Source: Candidatus Gerdarchaeota archaeon (GTDB taxonomy: Archaea > Asgardarchaeota > Heimdallarchaeia > JABLTI01). From it: a stretch of DNA of 8,111 nucleotides. This document shows, piece after piece, positions 6,317-8,111 of this stretch (the stretch's first letter is position 1; the number at the start of each line of letters is the position of its first letter). The notes under the pieces were generated by a model. The model saw nothing but the letters and a program-made list of their open reading frames with translations. It searched no databases and had not been told where the DNA came from. The stretch lies in the NCBI GenBank assembly GCA_016840945.1, contig JAEORJ010000309.1:1-8111 (forward strand), given 5' to 3'. The translations under genes and the position numbers were made by a program.

Positions 6317-6670
6317 TCAAAGGAAATCTTGTAAGTTGCTCTTCCCAACTTTTATTTCAGGCGTTTTTTGAAGTAGTTGTTTTGCTACTTCAGCTAGCAA
6401 TTGCTTTACTCCATCAGTTTTTTCAATTTGATCAGTATAAGGTGAAAGGCGAATAACAACACCATCTTCTCGGTTATTGATCAGTATTAAGAAATCGATT
6501 TTTACTCCTTTATCAATAGCTAAGGATTCAACAAGGACAGCTTGTTTTTTCTTATCAAGATAATGATTAGTTGTTTTTAGAATACCAGTTGGAATTTTTA
6601 TGAAAATCTCATCCAAATGCTCAAACACTTTTTCACAATTAATATCACCAGTTAATACTACATGGGGCAT
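6317..6670 (-). CDS. Conserved-looking small cytosolic protein, unknown family
   Basis: I do not recognise this 117-residue protein. It has no membrane segment or signal peptide and no cysteine cluster; its only cysteine is near residue 12. The sequence alternates strand-like segments (HVVLTG, AVLVESLAI, IDFLILIN, GVVIRLSP) with helices (EKVFEHLDEIF, a lysine-rich helix near 85-101), suggesting a compact alpha/beta fold. It ends with KVGKSNLQDFL. A good ribosome binding site, GGTGA, lies 4 nt before the ATG at 6670 and strongly supports both reality and start. It is convergent with the zinc-ribbon gene (14 bp between stops) and divergent from tldD, so it is probably its own transcription unit. 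No function is proposed. Confidence 0.82.
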   Translation of the reverse strand: MPHVVLTGDINCEKVFEHLDEIFIKIPTGILKTTNHYLDKKKQAVLVESLAIDKGVKIDFLILINNREDGVVIRLSPYTDQIEKTDGVKQLLAEVAKQLLQKTPEIKVGKSNLQDFL

Positions 6671-6674
6671 AGTA

Positions 6675-6679
6675 TCACC
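6675..6679 (-). promoter_or_regulatory. Ribosome binding site GGTGA of the 117-residue protein gene
   Basis: On the minus strand AGGTGATACT directly precedes ATG 6670, placing GGTGA 4 nt from the start. This is the best-formed site of the minus strand and is the main evidence that this small gene is expressed. Confidence 0.75.
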
Positions 6680-6680
6680 T

Positions 6681-6867
6681 TTTCTGTATTATTAATTATA
6701 CAATATTGGTAATCATTTATGTAAGCTGTGGGTAAAAATAATTAATTTGATTAAGAATTTTTAAAATGTGCTCATAGAAAAAATTATTGATTAATAATAG
6801 CTAATTTTGAGTTAATTTTAAAAAAGTGGGAAGATATTAAAGAATTAGAATTTTGGACGTCTTTAAG
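6681..6867. promoter_or_regulatory. Divergent promoter region of the 117-residue gene and tldD
   Basis: This AT-rich gap contains no convincing reading frame. For tldD, ATATTAAA (6834-6841) lies about 30 bp before ATG 6868 and could serve a leaderless transcript; TTTTAAAAAA at 6816-6825 is an alternative. For the minus gene several T/A-rich boxes lie between 6690 and 6720. An AT-only near-palindrome, ATTATT-GATT-AATAAT (6783-6798), could be an operator but is low in information. Confidence 0.4.
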
Positions 6868-8111
6868 ATGAAAGAACTTATTCAAGAAGCAATTGATAAT
6901 AGACCAAATAATGTCCATGTAGAAGCTCGATACCATCAAAGAAAAACAATTGAAGTGCGAGCTGATAAAGGACGGTTGCAGCGGTCTATTATAGATGAAT
7001 ATGCTGGGATAGGAATTAGAGTTCTGGTCGATGGCGCTTGGGGATTTGCTAGCACAAGCAAACTTGATAAAAAAACAGTGAAGAAAACACTACAAAATGC
7101 TGTTGCTGCTGCGAAGAACCTCGCACCAAGCATGAAAGAGAAAATTGAATTGGCACCAATAAAGCCAGTTACTGGAACTTTTTACAACCTAGGGAAAAAG
7201 CCATTGGTAAATTACAGTATAGAAGATAGAGTCAAACTTGTGATGTCAACTGATGAACTCGTACGAAAATTAGATGAAAGAATAAAAGGTTCATTTGTAA
7301 TGCATCGAGAATATCAAAATCATAAATACATCATGAATTCAGACGGTTCAGATGTAGAGATAAAAGATGCAAAGGCTGACATTTATGTGCAAGCAGTAGC
7401 TCATGAAGCAGGGAAAGTGCAAAATTATATGTCTGCTAATGGTCATTGTGGTGGCTGGGAGCTATATGACTTTTCACCAACCGATAAAATGGCTGAGGAA
7501 GCAGTTGGTTTAGCGATAAAATTATTAGATGCTCCTTTAGCTAAAGGTGGGAAAAATACTGTAGTTATGGATCCTAAAGTTGTAGGAATAATCTCACATG
7601 AAGCAATAGGCCATACAGTAGAAAGCGATTTTGTAATGGCAGGCAGCATTGTCAAAGGAAAAATAGGTAAAAAAGTAGCAAGTAATTTAGTGACAATGGT
7701 GGATACAGGAGAGCAAGAGTATGCTTCTGGTTGGTTGCCAGTAGACGATGCTGGTGTCAAATCAGTAAAAACTGTCATAATTGAAAAAGGAGTATTGAAA
7801 TCCTATTTACATAGCAGATTTAGTGCTCATCATTTCGGAGTAAAGCCAACAGGAAGTGAAAGAGCATTCGAATATGACAATGAACCAATAATTAGAATGA
7901 GAAACACTTACCTTGAACCAGGTGATTATAACAAGGAAGAATTATTCGAAGGAATAAAACATGGTTATTATCTAGTATCACCAGGAGGAGGGCAAGCAGA
8001 TAGTACCGCTGAATTTATGTTCAGCATCATGGAAGCATATGAAATCAAGAACGGTGAAATTGGTAAATTAGTAAAGAATATTGCTGTTACTGGTAATGCT
8101 TTCGATGTTCT
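6868..8111 (+). CDS. tldD: TldD-family zinc metalloprotease (3' end outside window)
   Basis: TldD pairs with PmbA/TldE in a heterodimeric protease that degrades unfolded peptides and, in bacteria, cleaves microcin and gyrase-poison precursors or antitoxins. The visible 414 residues carry the N-terminal signature GIGIRVLVDGAWGFAST (47-63) and the catalytic HExxxH as HEAIGH (H244, E245, H249), which separates TldD from the inactive PmbA subunit. They also show PVDDAG (291-296), MRNTYLEPG (344-352) and SPGGGQADS (371-379). The family is about 450-480 residues, so some 40-70 residues, including the expected cysteine zinc ligand, lie beyond the window, and the partner gene may follow. ATG 6868 is preferred; an in-frame stop lies at 6838 and the only other start codon between is TTG 6853. 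No GGTGA site precedes it, which suggests a leaderless mRNA. Confidence 0.95.
   Translation, partial: MKELIQEAIDNRPNNVHVEARYHQRKTIEVRADKGRLQRSIIDEYAGIGIRVLVDGAWGFASTSKLDKKTVKKTLQNAVAAAKNLAPSMKEKIELAPIKPVTGTFYNLGKKPLVNYSIEDRVKLVMSTDELVRKLDERIKGSFVMHREYQNHKYIMNSDGSDVEIKDAKADIYVQAVAHEAGKVQNYMSANGHCGGWELYDFSPTDKMAEEAVGLAIKLLDAPLAKGGKNTVVMDPKVVGIISHEAIGHTVESDFVMAGSIVKGKIGKKVASNLVTMVDTGEQEYASGWLPVDDAGVKSVKTVIIEKGVLKSYLHSRFSAHHFGVKPTGSERAFEYDNEPIIRMRNTYLEPGDYNKEELFEGIKHGYYLVSPGGGQADSTAEFMFSIMEAYEIKNGEIGKLVKNIAVTGNAFDV

Noticed and set aside
6783..6798. Near-palindrome ATTATT-GATT-AATAAT as an operator or origin element.
   Set aside because: It consists almost entirely of A and T in an AT-rich gap, occurs once, and is expected by chance.
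6936..7778. Two open frames on the minus strand (6936-7133 and 7443-7778).
   Set aside because: Both are antisense to the tldD coding region with its conserved motifs.

Overview
The window is AT-rich and compact, and it reads as archaeal chromosome. Four points support this: an actin-like protein of the ParM/Ta0583 type, TATA-like boxes and oligo-T stretches where archaeal promoters and terminators would lie, a recurring GGTGA ribosome binding site (the archaeal 16S tail complement) 4-5 nt before several starts, and a class II tRNA-Ser. I cannot fix the lineage from this sequence. An uncultured AT-rich archaeon is the best description. All reading frames use the standard code.

Layout. Bases 4-3761 (+) are a likely three-gene operon: a MoxR AAA+ ATPase, a membrane-anchored DUF58/von Willebrand A-like protein, and an unrecognised protein with about seven membrane segments that overlaps the DUF58 gene and has its ribosome binding site inside it. 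Bases 3865-4923 (+) hold the actin-like ATPase with its own presumptive promoter. It ends in a 9-bp hairpin followed by a T-rich tract, facing the end of an endonuclease V gene on the minus strand (4976-5680). Divergent from endonuclease V is a tRNA-Ser(GCU) gene (5829-5915). Next come a small twin zinc-ribbon protein (5997-6302, +), a convergent unrecognised 117-residue protein (6317-6670, -), a 197-bp divergent promoter region, and a TldD-type metalloprotease (6868 to the end of the window, +), which is cut off by the window.

How the genes may work together. MoxR and DUF58 proteins are a well-known pair, thought to act as an ATP-driven remodelling pair on substrates at the membrane. Here the third, multi-spanning gene is translationally coupled to DUF58 and is the natural candidate for a membrane partner or client. 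The actin homologue just downstream may be linked to it, but the 103-bp gap with its own promoter-like site keeps that only a possibility. The rest is separate small housekeeping units: inosine-DNA repair, a tRNA, a zinc-ribbon protein and peptide proteolysis. There is no mobile element, CRISPR array or phage signature, and no gene-free stretch exceeds 300 bp. The least described parts are the membrane protein of the MoxR operon and the 117-residue protein.
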